From assembly GCA_028023455.1 (NCBI GenBank), contig JAQFVV010012536.1, positions 2,564,001 to 2,628,000 of the forward strand: DNA of 64,000 bases, written 5' to 3'. Positions 22,785 to 34,139 of the stretch are shown here, in pieces (positions within the stretch are counted from its first letter, which is position 1; each line of letters begins with the position of its first letter). The DNA is from Epiperipatus broadwayi (lineage: Eukaryota > Onychophora > Udeonychophora > Euonychophora > Peripatidae). Under the pieces are notes generated by a model that did not search any database, was not told the DNA's origin, and saw only the letters and a program-made list of their open reading frames with translations. Position numbers and translations under genes: made by a program.

Positions 22785-23629
22785 CTGACATCTGGTCCTT
22801 AATGCACCAGCATCCAAGACACTAGAATGCTATCTCTAATAATCTGAAACATTACTAAAGAGAACTTTTTTTTATTTTTTTGTAAATATGCAATATATAT
22901 GATTACATAATTCTATATATTATAAATTGTAAGACTATTTCAGGTTTTATTGCCTTCTTAAGTAACTGTGAAACATTTAAAACAATAAAATCCTTTAAAA
23001 CATAAAAAATTTTAATGGAATTTATCGGAATTTATTACTTTTTATATTTTAATAAATTTAATAATTAGAAAGCAATTATGAATCTGCCCTCCCCCTTATA
23101 ATATTAAGAGGCAACCTTTTTAGTTGTTCTCGAAAGATGCGATATCAATTTGTGCTTTCTTGGAAAAACAATGGCAAACTTCCACTGATAGTAATCAATT
23201 TTTTTAAATAAACACTATACTGTATACGCTTTCAATGTATATATATTTAAGTGTGAATGAGGACAAATTTCTTTTTGAAGTTTAAAAAACAAATACGTTG
23301 CGCGTCACAAAAATAACGATAACATCTTGATAAAAGTTGCTATTTTCTAATGATTAAAACATTATATAAAAAATCGATTACAATGACTTTAATCTTTCAT
23401 AAGTTTCACAGCTGTTTTGAAATATAATGACTTTTTTTTTAAAAAAAAAAAAAAAGCACAAATTCCGCCAAAGTAATTTTTTTTTGTTTAGAAACCAACT
23501 TCAACAATTTCTTAAAATGAAACGAATTAGATTAAATAAACAATACTTATGATTTAAAATCCAAATTGTACAAAAAATGTATTTATTTTAAAAATATATT
23601 TTAGTGAAACCTACTGTTACACTCATAAA
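22785..23629. other. AT-rich DNA with homopolymers
   Basis: Poly-A/T runs lie at 22868, 23430-23455 and 23478. A diverged 19-bp match to the right flank of the next SINE copy begins near 23611. No gene is visible. Confidence 0.4.
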
Positions 23630-23701
23630 TATATGTCAAAGCGTCGGCCGGGACAACTGCTTGGAAGACAGCTATGCTGACCACTCGGCCACCAATGCTC
23701 G
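23630..23701 (-). mobile_element. tRNA-derived SINE (family C), decayed copy
   Basis: On the minus strand the sequence has a tRNA-like 5' half, including 'ggtggccgagtggtcagc' (A-box region), then an anticodon-arm-like helix and 'cccggccgacgc'. The B-box arm is deleted. It is closely related to 31512-31619 and 52644-52758. Flanks contain a diverged repeat of 'ctactgt...actc.taa' (about 23611-23629 and 23702-23720), compatible with an old target duplication. The deletion of the T arm rules out a working tRNA gene. Confidence 0.65.
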
Positions 23702-23720
23702 ACTACTGTGTACTCTTAAT

Positions 23721-24185
23721 GTGTGGATGAATATATCCATATAAATAATTAGGCCATGCATGGCAACACTATGTGCGTATAACTATGCAATAGTTCCCTA
23801 CCATTGTATATGTATTTGTTCCAACGGAAAATAAACTTTAACAGATTAACAAAAATACGTTATTTGTAGTATATAGGATCAATATGTAATAATAAAACAA
23901 AACATAATACTTGAAGTGAATATTAAACAACCACAGTAGGTACTTTAAATTTGTACATAAGCAGAAATGTTGCTAGATGAGACAGAAGCTGTGTGGTATT
24001 AGATATGGTTCTCCAAACACGATTTTTATTACTCTCTCCTATATTGTTGGAATTCTGATGAAACATACTTAAATGTTTTCACCATTAATTGGAGACATTT
24101 CTAATATTCTTTTGCCATTTACTGTTATCTAGTTATAAATATCAAAGGTTCATTTTCCTGAAGATTTGTGATGATGGTGTTTTAG
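23721..24185. other. AT-rich DNA without recognised gene
   Basis: No feature could be supported between the SINE copy and the large foldback element. Confidence 0.4.
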
Positions 24186-24782
24186 TTGTATTTTTATATT
24201 AGACTATTTCCATCATCTAATTTGAGTGTTGAATGTCTTTAGAAAAATTTAACTTTATTTAATTATTCCAAATACATTCAACTTTTAGTAAAGCACATCA
24301 AACAGGTTAGTATATGCACAATGTTTCGAGAGATATTATTCTCTCCTCTTCTTCAGGTGTTGCTGGTCTGACCAGTGACAGTACTAGCATGGGATTCGAA
24401 CTTGGATCCTTAGATTCTTGAGCATTGAATTTCAAGGCAATATGACCAGTGACAATACTAGCATGGGATTCAAACTTGGATTCTTAGATTCTTAAGCATT
24501 GAATTTTAATGTGACACACACTGTGTTGCCTTAAAATTCAATGCTCAAAATCTAAGGATCCAAGTTCAAATCCCATGGTAGTATTGTCACTGGTCAGGCC
24601 AGCAACACCTGAAGAAGAGGGGAGAATAATACCCCTTGAAATGTTGTGCATATACTAACCTGTTTGATGCCCTATTACTGACAGTTGAATGTATTTGGAA
24701 TATTTAAATAAAGTTAAATTTTTCTAAAGACATTCAACACTCATATCAGATGATAGAAATAGTCCAATATAAAAATATAATC
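24186..24782. repeat. Large foldback element, arms about 230 bp
   Basis: The left arm runs from 'ttgtatttttatattagact' (24186) through 'gagtgttgaatgtctttag', 'gtatatgcacaatgtttcg', 'cttcttcaggtgttgctgg' and 'tcgaacttggatccttag'. The right arm is its reverse complement and ends near 24782. Within the left part a block of about 90 bp (accagtgacartactagc...) is duplicated in tandem. The phrase 'tgttgtgcatatactaacc' and the long-arm structure recall terminal regions of Penelope-like elements, but no coding sequence lies inside. Confidence 0.8.
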
Positions 24783-26119
24783 AAAGATTCATAGCTTAAT
24801 GAAATACAAACAGAATTAAACCATCTTTCCTATAAATTATCTTCTATATAAAATCCCTAAATGTTTGTCCATGAAGCTATCATGTGATATTTAAATTAAA
24901 CATTTCTTTTTTAGAGGGCATGTTTTTCAAGGAAAGTAATTATTTATTCTGCCATTAATAAACAGTAATTTTTTTTATGAAGCATTTTATGCAAACCAAT
25001 AATTCCTTCCGTCCATAGACCAGATACATTTGCCAGTAAGTAATTCCACAAAGCAAAAAAAAAAAAAATGTTAAAGCATCCAATTAAAAAAAAAACTATT
25101 ACAAAAATGACAATCTTACCATAGGATAGATACAGTTCTAGATTCTTAAAAAAATTAGGTATTTTTCAAAAAAATATATAGAATTAAACTTTTTGAAAAA
25201 AAAATGCTTGGAAAAAAATCACTACATATGCTTTTAACTACAATACAGAACTGAATATGTATAATATTTAAATTGTGAAGAAAATATGATTACAGTATAT
25301 AAATTCATATTTGAAATGTGATATTTAGCGAGGTAAAATAATAGATACCATAGTATTGTATTTACATTTACTTTTTGTTAGCGTATAATTGAAGTCATAT
25401 GATTTGACATCGTGCAGTTCACAGCTCCGCAGTAATACTGTGCATGAAATCTGTTAAAGCAACCAATTAAAAGAACTATTACAAAAACAATAGCCTTTCC
25501 ATAGGCCAGCTACATTTCTGGTAAATAAATAATACTCGTATATCAGCAAACGATAAAAAAATAGAGGGATTTCATGTATCTTTCCAGATTTTATTATAAA
25601 TTTATGTTTGCTAACATTTCTGGAAATTTAGAGTAAAATTATATATTAACCACATTGTATTCTATATATTAGTATTAAACATTTTGATATTGAAACTGGT
25701 TAAATTGAGAATAGAGACTGAATCTCATTTTTAATAACCTCTTTAACAGTAGCCAAATATAAGTTTGTAAATGTAAATAGAAAATACACATAGCTTAATA
25801 TATGTGAAATCCTAATTGAGGTAAACCGCCTTCCTGTATGCTATTTTGATATTTATAAGCTTTCATTTTTTAACAGTGTTAAATATTCAGAACTGAAAGA
25901 ATGGGTAAATTTATTCTATCCTTTATCATTTTCTGATGTAAGGTTATTATTTGTCCATAACTCACAAAGGTCATTATTTTCATTTAATTTTTTTATTTAA
26001 TATTTACGTTTACAAACTGATATTTGACTACTGTTATAGAGATTGTCTCTATTCTCTCTTAAACAATTACAATTTCCAAATGATTAATGCCATGTTTAAA
26101 TCGGGATAATATATCATTT
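24783..26119. other. AT-rich DNA with a duplicated phrase
   Basis: A block near 25010-25135 (cattt-ccagtaa ... gttaaagcatccaattaaa ... cataggatagatacag) is repeated in diverged form near 25450-25530. No frame of note is present on either strand. Confidence 0.4.
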
Positions 26120-26270
26120 CTTCATGGTGATGATGATGATGATAACTCAAAAATGCTGCTAATCAATATAGTATATTATACCAATGGTTACTGCTTCATG
26201 ATGATGATGATGATGATAATTCAAAAATGCTGCTAATCAATATAATATATTACACTAACGGTTACTGCTA
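26120..26270. repeat. Two-copy tandem repeat, 74-bp period
   Basis: 'cttcatg' plus a (gat)n run plus 'caaaaatgctgctaatcaat' begins at 26120 and again at 26194. The two units differ at a few positions. Confidence 0.8.
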
Positions 26271-26589
26271 TAAATTATTATAACAGATAGAATGAAAGTG
26301 CATGTGTTAAAAAGGCAAGAATACTCGTCACAAATAGTCAAGCATCAATAGAATCTGCATAATCTCAAAACCTAACTCTCTAAAAGATTTTACTACTGGC
26401 TCCCTCTATGATGTAAATAAGCTTGTCTAATCTTATGATATTTTATCTGATAACAATTCACATATTGTTTATGTAAAAAAGAATTGGTTTTAAATTCAAC
26501 AAATAATTTTATCTCTTATCATTGCGTAATAGATATTATGATTAAGATATAAAGCTTGATTACCATTGAATGTTTCATATATGTAAGTA

Positions 26590-27285
26590 GTAAGATTTGA
26601 ACTTAGAATTTTTCAGCCTATGTATCCTTCACTCCATCTCATGCAACTGATATACATGCCCACCCACATGTGAAAAAGATACATCATCCCCAAAATACAT
26701 ACTTTGTGCAAGCCCAGCATTCATCAGTTGGGCCAGATCATAATCTCTCACACATGTATACAATCAGTGCTCAAATTAAGATATCAATTCTTCAAATTTT
26801 AATGGGCAGGTTCCAATCTTTTCTTCCTTCTATGCCCATTTCATTGAAAAGCAGGTGATGGAATGTTCAAAGCCATTACTTGATTTAATATTGTAGTCAT
26901 ACTCATGGAGACAGTACAACAATTTAACCCCTTATACTATTGGACCATGACTACAATATTAAAACCAATAAGGGTTTTGAGTATTCCATCATTGGTTTTT
27001 CAATGAAATGGATGGTTTAATAGTTGGAATGATGAGAAAATTGAAACCTGTCCATTAAAGTTTGAGGAATTACTGTCTTAATATAAACTGACCACTAATT
27101 GTATGTATATATGGGAGGTTATGATCTGGCCCAACTGAGGAGTGCTGGTTCTGCAGGAAATACATACATTGGGGATCATGGATCTTTTTTGCATGTGTGT
27201 GGCCATGTGTACCTGTTGTTTGAGATTGAGTTGATGATGAATAGATTGAAAATATCTTGAGTTCAAATTCCCCTACTTACATATT
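26590..27285. mobile_element. Family-B tRNA-like SINE as an inverted dimer
   Basis: The left half (about 26590-26890) reads from a reversed tRNA-like end through 'ccacatgtgaaaaagataca', 'agttgggccagatcataatc' and 'ttttaatgggcaggtt'. The right half (about 26930-27285) is the same in inverted orientation. The junction is near 26895-26945, around the inverted phrase 'aatattgtagtcat'. On the right half's plus strand the outer end reads 'gagttcaaattcccc', similar to a Pol III B box. Halves of the same family occur singly at 36760, 48935, 52480 and 53805. Confidence 0.75.
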
Positions 27286-28379
27286 AGACTCATATAAACC
27301 CTTGTTCAGAATATTTTACATATTCAACTTAGAATCTTCAGTTGAAAAATTATGGTGAAAAAAAGAAATCTTATGATGTTCCAAACAAATTTGTTTTCCA
27401 AATTCAACAACAAAGTCAGCTGGAATTGAGGAAACTGTGAGACTCATCAACAGACTTGGGACAATATTTGATCATTATGACCAGGTTTATAATTGGAATT
27501 TAACAGCCATTGATTTACATAAATATGTACAAGATGTAATGAAGAATCACAGTTAATGAAAATTTGTTGCTATAGTGATAGAATTGATGAACTTGATAAA
27601 GCCACAGGCATCTTATCCCCTTAATGGAATATCTACATTTTGTTTATACTTAAGTTGGCAAAAACTCCCTCCACCTAAATAAATAATATTTAATTTTTCA
27701 TTCCCTTTTTATATAATGGCTGTCTACTATCATTTATTAAAATTATTCAGAAGCGAATGCATTTTTCTTTAATACTATGATTTTATTTTTATTAAATGAA
27801 CCATTTAATTGGGTTGTTGCATGCAGGTTAGAGTAATAATAACATAATGGACAGGATAATTGAAGGTTATGGATTGATGTTAGCCTACCACTTTTATTTT
27901 GAAAAATATGACAGCATTAAACATTTACATTAGAGATTTTGGAAATAACATGGAGTTATTAATATTCAGTTGCTTAAAGAAAATTTTTTTAAAAAATGTT
28001 TGAGCATCCAATGACAAATTATGCAAAATTATTCTCTTCAATTGGCAAAATTGAATTTTTTTTCTTCGTTGAGAATATAATGATTAACTCTTAAACTATC
28101 AACAATCTCAACCTGTAGTCAAGGCCACCTGCTTTAACAGTAAATGTGATATCATCTTTATCTGTGGTCTTATATATTTATATAGACATTAAAGATTGCA
28201 ACTTGGCCAAGGCAAGTAGCAATCTTTGGGTCAGATGCCTCTTGTTGTATCTGCATGGCTGCTTTATTCAGATTTTGCAATGACTAAAATGAATCAAATT
28301 ACAATTCAAATAGTGTCTACCCAGTAGTAGTTGTTAGTAATTTGGGTTTGAACCCTGAAATAAAGCATGAAACTAAGTA
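27286..28379. other. AT-rich DNA without recognised gene
   Basis: No significant frame is present. The stretch at 28185-28290 (aaagattgcaacttggcca...gcaatctttgg) contains a short inverted repeat, and its flank shares the 'gattgcaact' word with the 7.6 kb repeat. Confidence 0.4.
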
Positions 28380-28761
28380 TGCAAAGAAGTGGTTAGGTGT
28401 TCATGTTTAAGAGAACCACCAAATGAGTTTCAGTGGCTGTGATCAAAGATAAAGAATTACAAACAATTGTGGATAATACAGCTTATGGACAGCAACACCA
28501 CAAACATCAAAACCAATTAAAGTTAAACTACATGTCACCAATTCATCATCAATACCTTATTATGCAACATAGAAGTTACAATTTGCCAGTGATGTGTCAT
28601 GAGCCAGCTGTGTTGAACCTACAATTTCAAGATCAACAAACAATGACATTGAACTTGCTAAGAAGATCAAGTCAGATGAGGCCACAAAGTGAAAAAGATG
28701 TCCACCAGAATACTTGTATGACTACATTCTCCAGGGCTAATCTTAGCCAATGGGAGGTAAA
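28380..28761 (+). pseudogene. C-terminal pol remnant of a second gypsy copy
   Basis: Directly upstream of an LTR, the plus strand encodes scattered blocks expected at the end of a gypsy integrase: a VAVIKDKELQTIVDN stretch followed by QQHHKHQNQLKLN, which resembles the usual x-R-R-N-R-x-H-L ending. Further on, after a frameshift, a LLRRSSQMRPQ or PPEYLYDYILQG segment resembles the proline-rich tail. It ends with 'gggctaatcttagccaatgg' just before the LTR, which parallels the same string next to the polypurine tract at 8522. The 118-codon frame at 28433-28789 is this remnant rather than a host gene. Confidence 0.65.
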
Positions 28762-29379
28762 TGTCATATCTAACCTTACCCTTAAATAACTAATCCAGAT
28801 ACCATCTTATCTAGATCAGACTGAACCTTCACTGCCTCCAACCAATGCATATACAAATAGATAAGGCATAGACAATGGGAAGAATGGACCAATAAACAAT
28901 GATGCTCATTGAATCAGAATGTTGGGATTTGACAATAAAATAGTCAAGCCTTTTGAAGGTAGGGCCAGAGAACTTCTGTAACAGAGCTGGAAGACCATCT
29001 ACATTCTCCAAACAATAGCTGTTAAGCAAAATAGTGATGCAATAAGGGAAGTCCACATTGAGGAGTGGAAACTTCTCAAAAGTTGGCACACAGGCTGACA
29101 CACAGAAAGCAGTCAAATACATTCAGAAGGGCCACCAGACCTACTCATGAGCAGGCTGTCATAGTACGGCTGGAAGTGGTAGAAAACCTATTAAGGTGCA
29201 TGCAGTCCCTTCTTCCATAGTTCACCTTAGAACTAGGAGCTACACCTCACCGATGGTAGCAGGTGAAGCAAAACTATTGTAAATACACAAATATAGCTTG
29301 TTTTAGTGTATATTAATAAATATATTATAAAACATTTATATGCATTAGTGTTTATATATATTCCTGACTAAACACAACA
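28762..29379 (+). repeat. 3' LTR of the second gypsy copy
   Basis: It begins TGTCATATCTAACC after a purine-rich stretch (tgggaggtaaa) and ends 'ctgactaaacacaaca', matching both ends of the LTRs at 7951 and 11026. At 618 bp the length is similar. The body is strongly diverged, so this is a different subfamily or an older copy. No 5' LTR is visible upstream, so the element is truncated. The minus-strand frame at 28829-29122 is a chance frame inside the LTR. Confidence 0.75.
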
Positions 29380-30210
29380 GAAGTGCAGATAAAATTTAAA
29401 AGTAATAATCTAATATAATAAATCGAGTGATTTAAAATTAATAAATCTTTCTTTAAAAAAAGTTTTATTCTATTTTTTTAAAGATTGTAGTAATCCACTT
29501 ATTTTTATTTGATTTGATTTTTGACGCATTTGAAATAAAAATACTTTAATTACCATTGAAATAAATATAGTTGGGTTGCTAGGTTCAATTTACAGTTGGA
29601 GTCCATGGATAGCAGCTAGACAAAAAGTACTTTCTATTAACTTTTAAGATGCTAATTTATCAAAGCTAGGTGTTATATCAATACAAATAATCTTTTGTCT
29701 CCCTCCTCCTAGTATTTTTTTTCATCTTGCTTTCTTCAGTCACTTAACTTAATATAGGACCTAGTTATCATAAACCTCTTGTATTCTCGGTCATCTCCCT
29801 ATACTGTCTATATCAATAGTATTGAATCTTTTTGTGCAACCATATCTTAATGTTTTAACTACAGATCTAACAAAGCTGTTTTCAATAACTAAAAAAGATA
29901 AAACTTGTAATAATATATTTATGAAATTCATATTTATTATAATATTCTTCCATGGGTTTAATTTTAATATATGAATCATCCTCCACATATTTATATTTTA
30001 TGTCTTGTTTTGTTTGTGAATCAATTTTTCTCTATATTTACACATATATATATATTATATCTCCAATATCTTTCAACCATCTCTTGAGTCTGTAGTCATT
30101 TTCAAGGTGTATATTTTTTTCTTTTACATTTACTCCTAATCATCGCATAAATAAATAAATATCCTCCTTTACTGATAAATATTATCGGTTAGCTGTGGCC
30201 ATTTACTTAT
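29380..30210. other. AT-rich DNA without recognised gene
   Basis: The frame at 29791-29988 (-) contains 'FVRSVVKTLRYGCTKRFN' but has no family I can name. Nothing else rises above background. Confidence 0.35.
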
Positions 30211-30218
30211 TTTATGTC

Positions 30219-30620
30219 CTCAAGAAAAATGTCTTGCTGTATATTATGGTGAAACTAAAGCTACTGTTAATACTAGGCTTGCTCAACACATGTACACTTA
30301 CAAGAGAGCTCAGAAGAACAACAATATATCTTCTGTATTTTTGGAGCATTCCATGAAATCTGGACACAATTTTATTCCTTCCAATCCTGTAATTTTATGC
30401 ACTGAATCAAATGATCATAAGAGGAAAATAAAAGAAGCATTCTATATTAATGGAAATATTAATGCTATAAATAGAAAAGACACTTGCTTTGATATATCGA
30501 AGAAATGGTCCACGTAACACGTGCTAATTTTATATATCTTTGTATATATTTTATTATGTATTTTTATGAAAGCTATGATTATGAGGCATGGATCCTCGAA
30601 AACGTTTAGCATATTTTTAT
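30219..30620 (+). mobile_element. Penelope-like element: GIY-YIG endonuclease fragment
   Basis: In Penelope-like elements a C-terminal GIY-YIG nuclease nicks the target DNA for reverse transcription. Here the plus strand reads in one frame from about 30219 to the stop at 30515-30517. It has VYYGET (the YIG-like half with the following Glu-Thr), TRLAQH (Arg and His of the conserved helix), an SVFLEHSMKSGHNF segment, and KRKIKEAFYI near the end. Order and spacing match this nuclease class. The reverse transcriptase expected upstream is not recognisable, so the copy is strongly 5'-truncated. The following 'ggatcctcgaaaacgttta' (about 30590-30608) resembles the 3' ends of such elements. Confidence 0.8.
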
Positions 30621-31497
30621 TATATTTATTTATAACTTCTCTTTTTTAACTTCACTTTTAAGTTAATATTTTTTTTTATTATTATTAAAAAATTGTAACA
30701 CTGATTGAAGCTTGAAAAAAAATTTTTTTTACTCAGATTAGGTTTGAACCCCAAGTTATGGCCTGGCAGGCAGATGTATCAAAAACTCTTCATATATATA
30801 TATTCAATTTAATCTATTAGTTTTTTCTTGAGTGATAAAAATCTTTTCTATATCCATTATAAGAGAAAGGTTCACTTATCAAAATGATTTATCGTTCTAT
30901 TCAAAACATCACGACTATAGTTTACTTAAAAACATTTTAAAGTAATATTTCATATTTACAGTTCAACTTTAAATAGAATAAAAAAACAGAGGCTTTTTTT
31001 TTTAAATGTAAAATAGGAAGTGATAAAGTTTCATCTACAAGAATTCCTCATCCAATAGAAATTCTCTCTAGTTAAAATAAAAACTTAATGTTAAAAACTG
31101 TATTGATTAAAGAGATTTTATTTATGATACATTTTTTGAGTAATAAATTATTTCTAATGATTATTATCAGTTCGAATGTCACTTAAGGCAGCTTTAATAA
31201 ACAAACCACAGAACTGACGGTTTATCTTAAATTATTTTTATTAACAGCCAGTAAAATCTGTAACATTAACCTTTCGCAAAAAAATGTATATTGTTTCCAA
31301 TATTTGTTTTAAAAATAAACACGTGTTTGAAATAGTGAATTAAAAAGTGAGCGTTTTTTACTATAATTATTATCATTTGATTTACAAGTGTCAAATTTTC
31401 TGCTTTCATAACTTTGATCTTAATTATTTCAAATAAACACGTTAATGATTATTATTAATCATTTATTAAACTAGAGATTATCTCTAGCCCAGATATA
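30621..31497. other. AT-rich DNA without recognised gene
   Basis: A phrase at 30737-30775 (gattaggtttgaaccccaag ... ggcctggcaggcagatg) resembles half of a tRNA-like repeat but is too short to assign. The rest is featureless. Confidence 0.4.
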
Positions 31498-31511
31498 AAC
31501 TTTAAGCATTA

Positions 31512-31619
31512 TTTTTTTTTTAAGTGTCATAGCTTCGGCTGGGACGCGAACTTGCAACCCGGGCAACTGCCTGCAAATGCAAGGCAGTCGCGCTGACCTC
31601 TCGACCACCAATGCAAGAC
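31512..31619 (-). mobile_element. tRNA-derived SINE (family C) with 14-bp TSD
   Basis: On the minus strand the 108-bp insert has a tRNA-like body: 'ggtggtcgagaggtcagcg' (A box), an anticodon-arm helix with ACTGCC pairing to GGCAGT, and 'aagttcgcgtccc' (B box). A poly-A tail follows (a T run on the plus strand at 31512-31521). It is bounded by perfect 14-mers AACTTTAAGCATTA at 31498-31511 and 31620-31633. Head, tail and duplication together show retroposition. The element has almost no body beyond the tRNA-like head. Confidence 0.9.
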
Positions 31620-31633
31620 AACTTTAAGCATTA

Positions 31634-33762
31634 ATTAAAGATTAATGTCTATTTTTTGGTTACGTATAAACAATCCAACATCTGTTTGTTCCTTGTTTAA
31701 ATGTAGAGATTTATTAAAATTGTTGTGTCGAATTTTTTACCTAGAAATGATAAATTCTTTAACCCAAGACAGGTTAAGATGTCTAGGCATTTAGGTGCTA
31801 CAATCAGGCAATATCAGCTGCATTAAATTTAAGCAATAGTACATTTTATCATTTCAAACCTAAAACTCTCTATTGTAAGCATAAATAATAAACAGTGATT
31901 AGATAATAATCTTGAACAATTATCCCAGAATAATTTCTGGCCATTGACTTTGTCAGTAAGGAGCATTTGACTTCAATGTGGATTCAACTATTCACTCCAA
32001 ATTTTTATGATGCTAGCATGACAGATCACTAATTAGAACATGAAATGTGACAGTATGTTTTGTACTTTTATAAACCATTCATCATAAAATCTTACAAACT
32101 ATTTATAAATCTTCTAGTGTTTGTGGTTTCACTACTTTACATATTTTGAATAACTTCAAATAATTCAATATTTTCCCAAATTTAAACAAATTCAATGTCA
32201 TGTAAAGCTATGACACTCAATGTCACATTACATGTCATGACTTATGATATTGAAACAGTAAGATTCGTATTCGAATCTTAAGTTTCACTTTTTTCTGTCG
32301 TCTCTCACTGACCGGTCTATCCCACCCAAATTTAAACTTTTTGGTATCGAATTGTGTGTGTAGCAATATTAAAAATGTATAAATATATGTAGAATTCAGC
32401 ATAAACATGCACACATTTCAATCTCAAATTAAAGGCAATAAATAGGGATAAAATAATATAATTTAGATTTCTTTTAGTTATATAATTTTGTATAATTTTA
32501 ATCATTTATTTTGGATTATAAAGTTCGTATTTATTGCTTTGTTTAAATTTCATTTAATAATAATTCTAAAAAAATCTGATGTAATATTTAATTAAAAGTT
32601 AAAATAATCTTATGTTTCCTTTTTGTCTTTGAAATTTAAAAGCATCGGTCAGTGATAGATAATAGATTAATTAAAGAAAAATTCCCAAAATGTAATTAGT
32701 AAATGTAAAATGTAAACAATAGAACGGCAGCTTTCTTTAATTAAAACCAACAAAATGCATTGATTATCCTCAGGGCAGATTAAGTAGAACCTAAAAATAC
32801 CTTAACAAAAATGTGAAAGATCAAGATAAGAAAAGATGCCATCTTAGACTTGCTAGAGACATTGATTTCAACTTTAGCTTTGCTCTTGATCACTGAGAGT
32901 CTCCAAAATATAAAAATAAATTGTTTCTGCCAAGGTATGACTGAGTAAAAGCACCTAGATTATTCTCCATTGGTAGATGGCCTATCGGATGCCGAATTTT
33001 TCATTGCCCGTCATAAATTTACCATGAAGATCTGCTGCCTGAAATAAATGAAAAAGCTGCTGCTGCTGTGAAATTAAATGAAATATCTAAATATAAGAAA
33101 GACTTGCCACTCATGAACCTTTTGCTGCTAAACTAATGGAATCAGAAAACTTCTTATAAAACAGGTACCTGTCTGTGTTCAAACTCTAGAGTACTCTAAT
33201 AATATGCTATAGCTCTTCTTCATAATACTTATCTAAATTGTAAAATGTAAAAACTACCATTTGTATAACTAAATTGAATAATTAACTTAATGTGTAAATT
33301 TCTCTAATAATCTAGCTTACCTCATTCTATCTTTCTTGGGTGCGTATTTCTAAAATCTACATTTTATCTATATTTATTATTTAATTATTGCATGCTCATA
33401 ATTGTCTCTATTTTCAAAGTTTAAATCTATGATCGCTTGAAACAGTGAATGCATGTCAAATTTTTATTAATATTTCCTTTCATAAATAACTTAACTTTCA
33501 TATAAATCAACATGCATTCAATGCATTGTTTATTGTAATGCAGGGTCTACTACTTCGCAAATGGCTGGCGTATTAGTTGTAATAATCCCCAGTTTATATA
33601 TGTTTTGCATTTATTAAATCTTAATGAATAATTCCATAAAATTACATTTCTTTGAGAGTCGACAAAGTTCTTTAGTAAATGTTGATAATGTAGGGCCGAG
33701 TTAGAAATCTATTTAAATCTCATCATAATTGTTTATACATTATACATGTGTTACATTTTAGA
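31634..33762. other. AT-rich DNA, one possible coding-like patch
   Basis: At 31890-31970 a fragment related to family A (ccagaataatttctggcca...gtcagtaaggagc) is visible. The region 32770-33150 is less AT-rich and includes protein-like pieces such as HEDLLPEINEKAAAAVKLNE, but frames are broken and I do not recognise them. It may be an old retro-pseudogene. Confidence 0.35.
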
Positions 33763-34139
33763 GATGCGATGACCCATTCCGCCGTGAAATTTACGGATTC
33801 TTCAGGGTTGAAATTAACCCCAGTCGTCCTACACAAGTGGGCATAATGGGTGCTCCCGTAGGACTTGACAACGTCATGCAGCCAGCCGACAAAACTGCGA
33901 CATGGACCGCTTGTCCCTGGTTATGCTTACGTGACACCTTACTTCATCGGGCCAATGGCAGAGACCAGCCCGACATTCTTATAAACTCATTCACGGCATT
34001 GCAGTTTCGATATACTGCCATTCCATATCGCCTTTCTAAAGCATACCACGTGTTCCTTTACTTAATTTTATTATTCTATATATCACTCCACCTCTGCATT
34101 ATCTTCGTAATTCATTCTCAAATAAATGTTTGCCCTTAG
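33763..34139 (+). other. CpG/GC-richer island: solo-LTR-like or terminal exon
   Basis: This block stands out from its flanks in G+C and CpG. Two readings are possible. As an exon, it follows 'tgttacattttag', is open from about 33765 (CDDPFRREIYGFFRVEINPS...), stops at 34137-34139, and has AATAAA at about 34121. As a promoter-bearing LTR, it has 'gggccaatgg' (CCAAT) near 33950, 'cttataaact' (TATA-like) near 33980, an initiator-like 'tcacggcattgc' and the same AATAAA. I find no homology for the peptide. The closely spaced CCAAT, TATA and polyadenylation motifs make the LTR reading slightly better. No matching second LTR is visible. Confidence 0.4.

Noticed and set aside
28433-28789. 118-codon frame as a host gene
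   Set aside because: It abuts an LTR, shows gypsy integrase-tail words in more than one frame, and reads 9 codons into the LTR.
31512-31619. A functional tRNA gene on the minus strand
   Set aside because: It has a 14-bp target duplication and poly-A tail, its helices are imperfect, and degenerate relatives occur at 23630 and 52644. It is a SINE.
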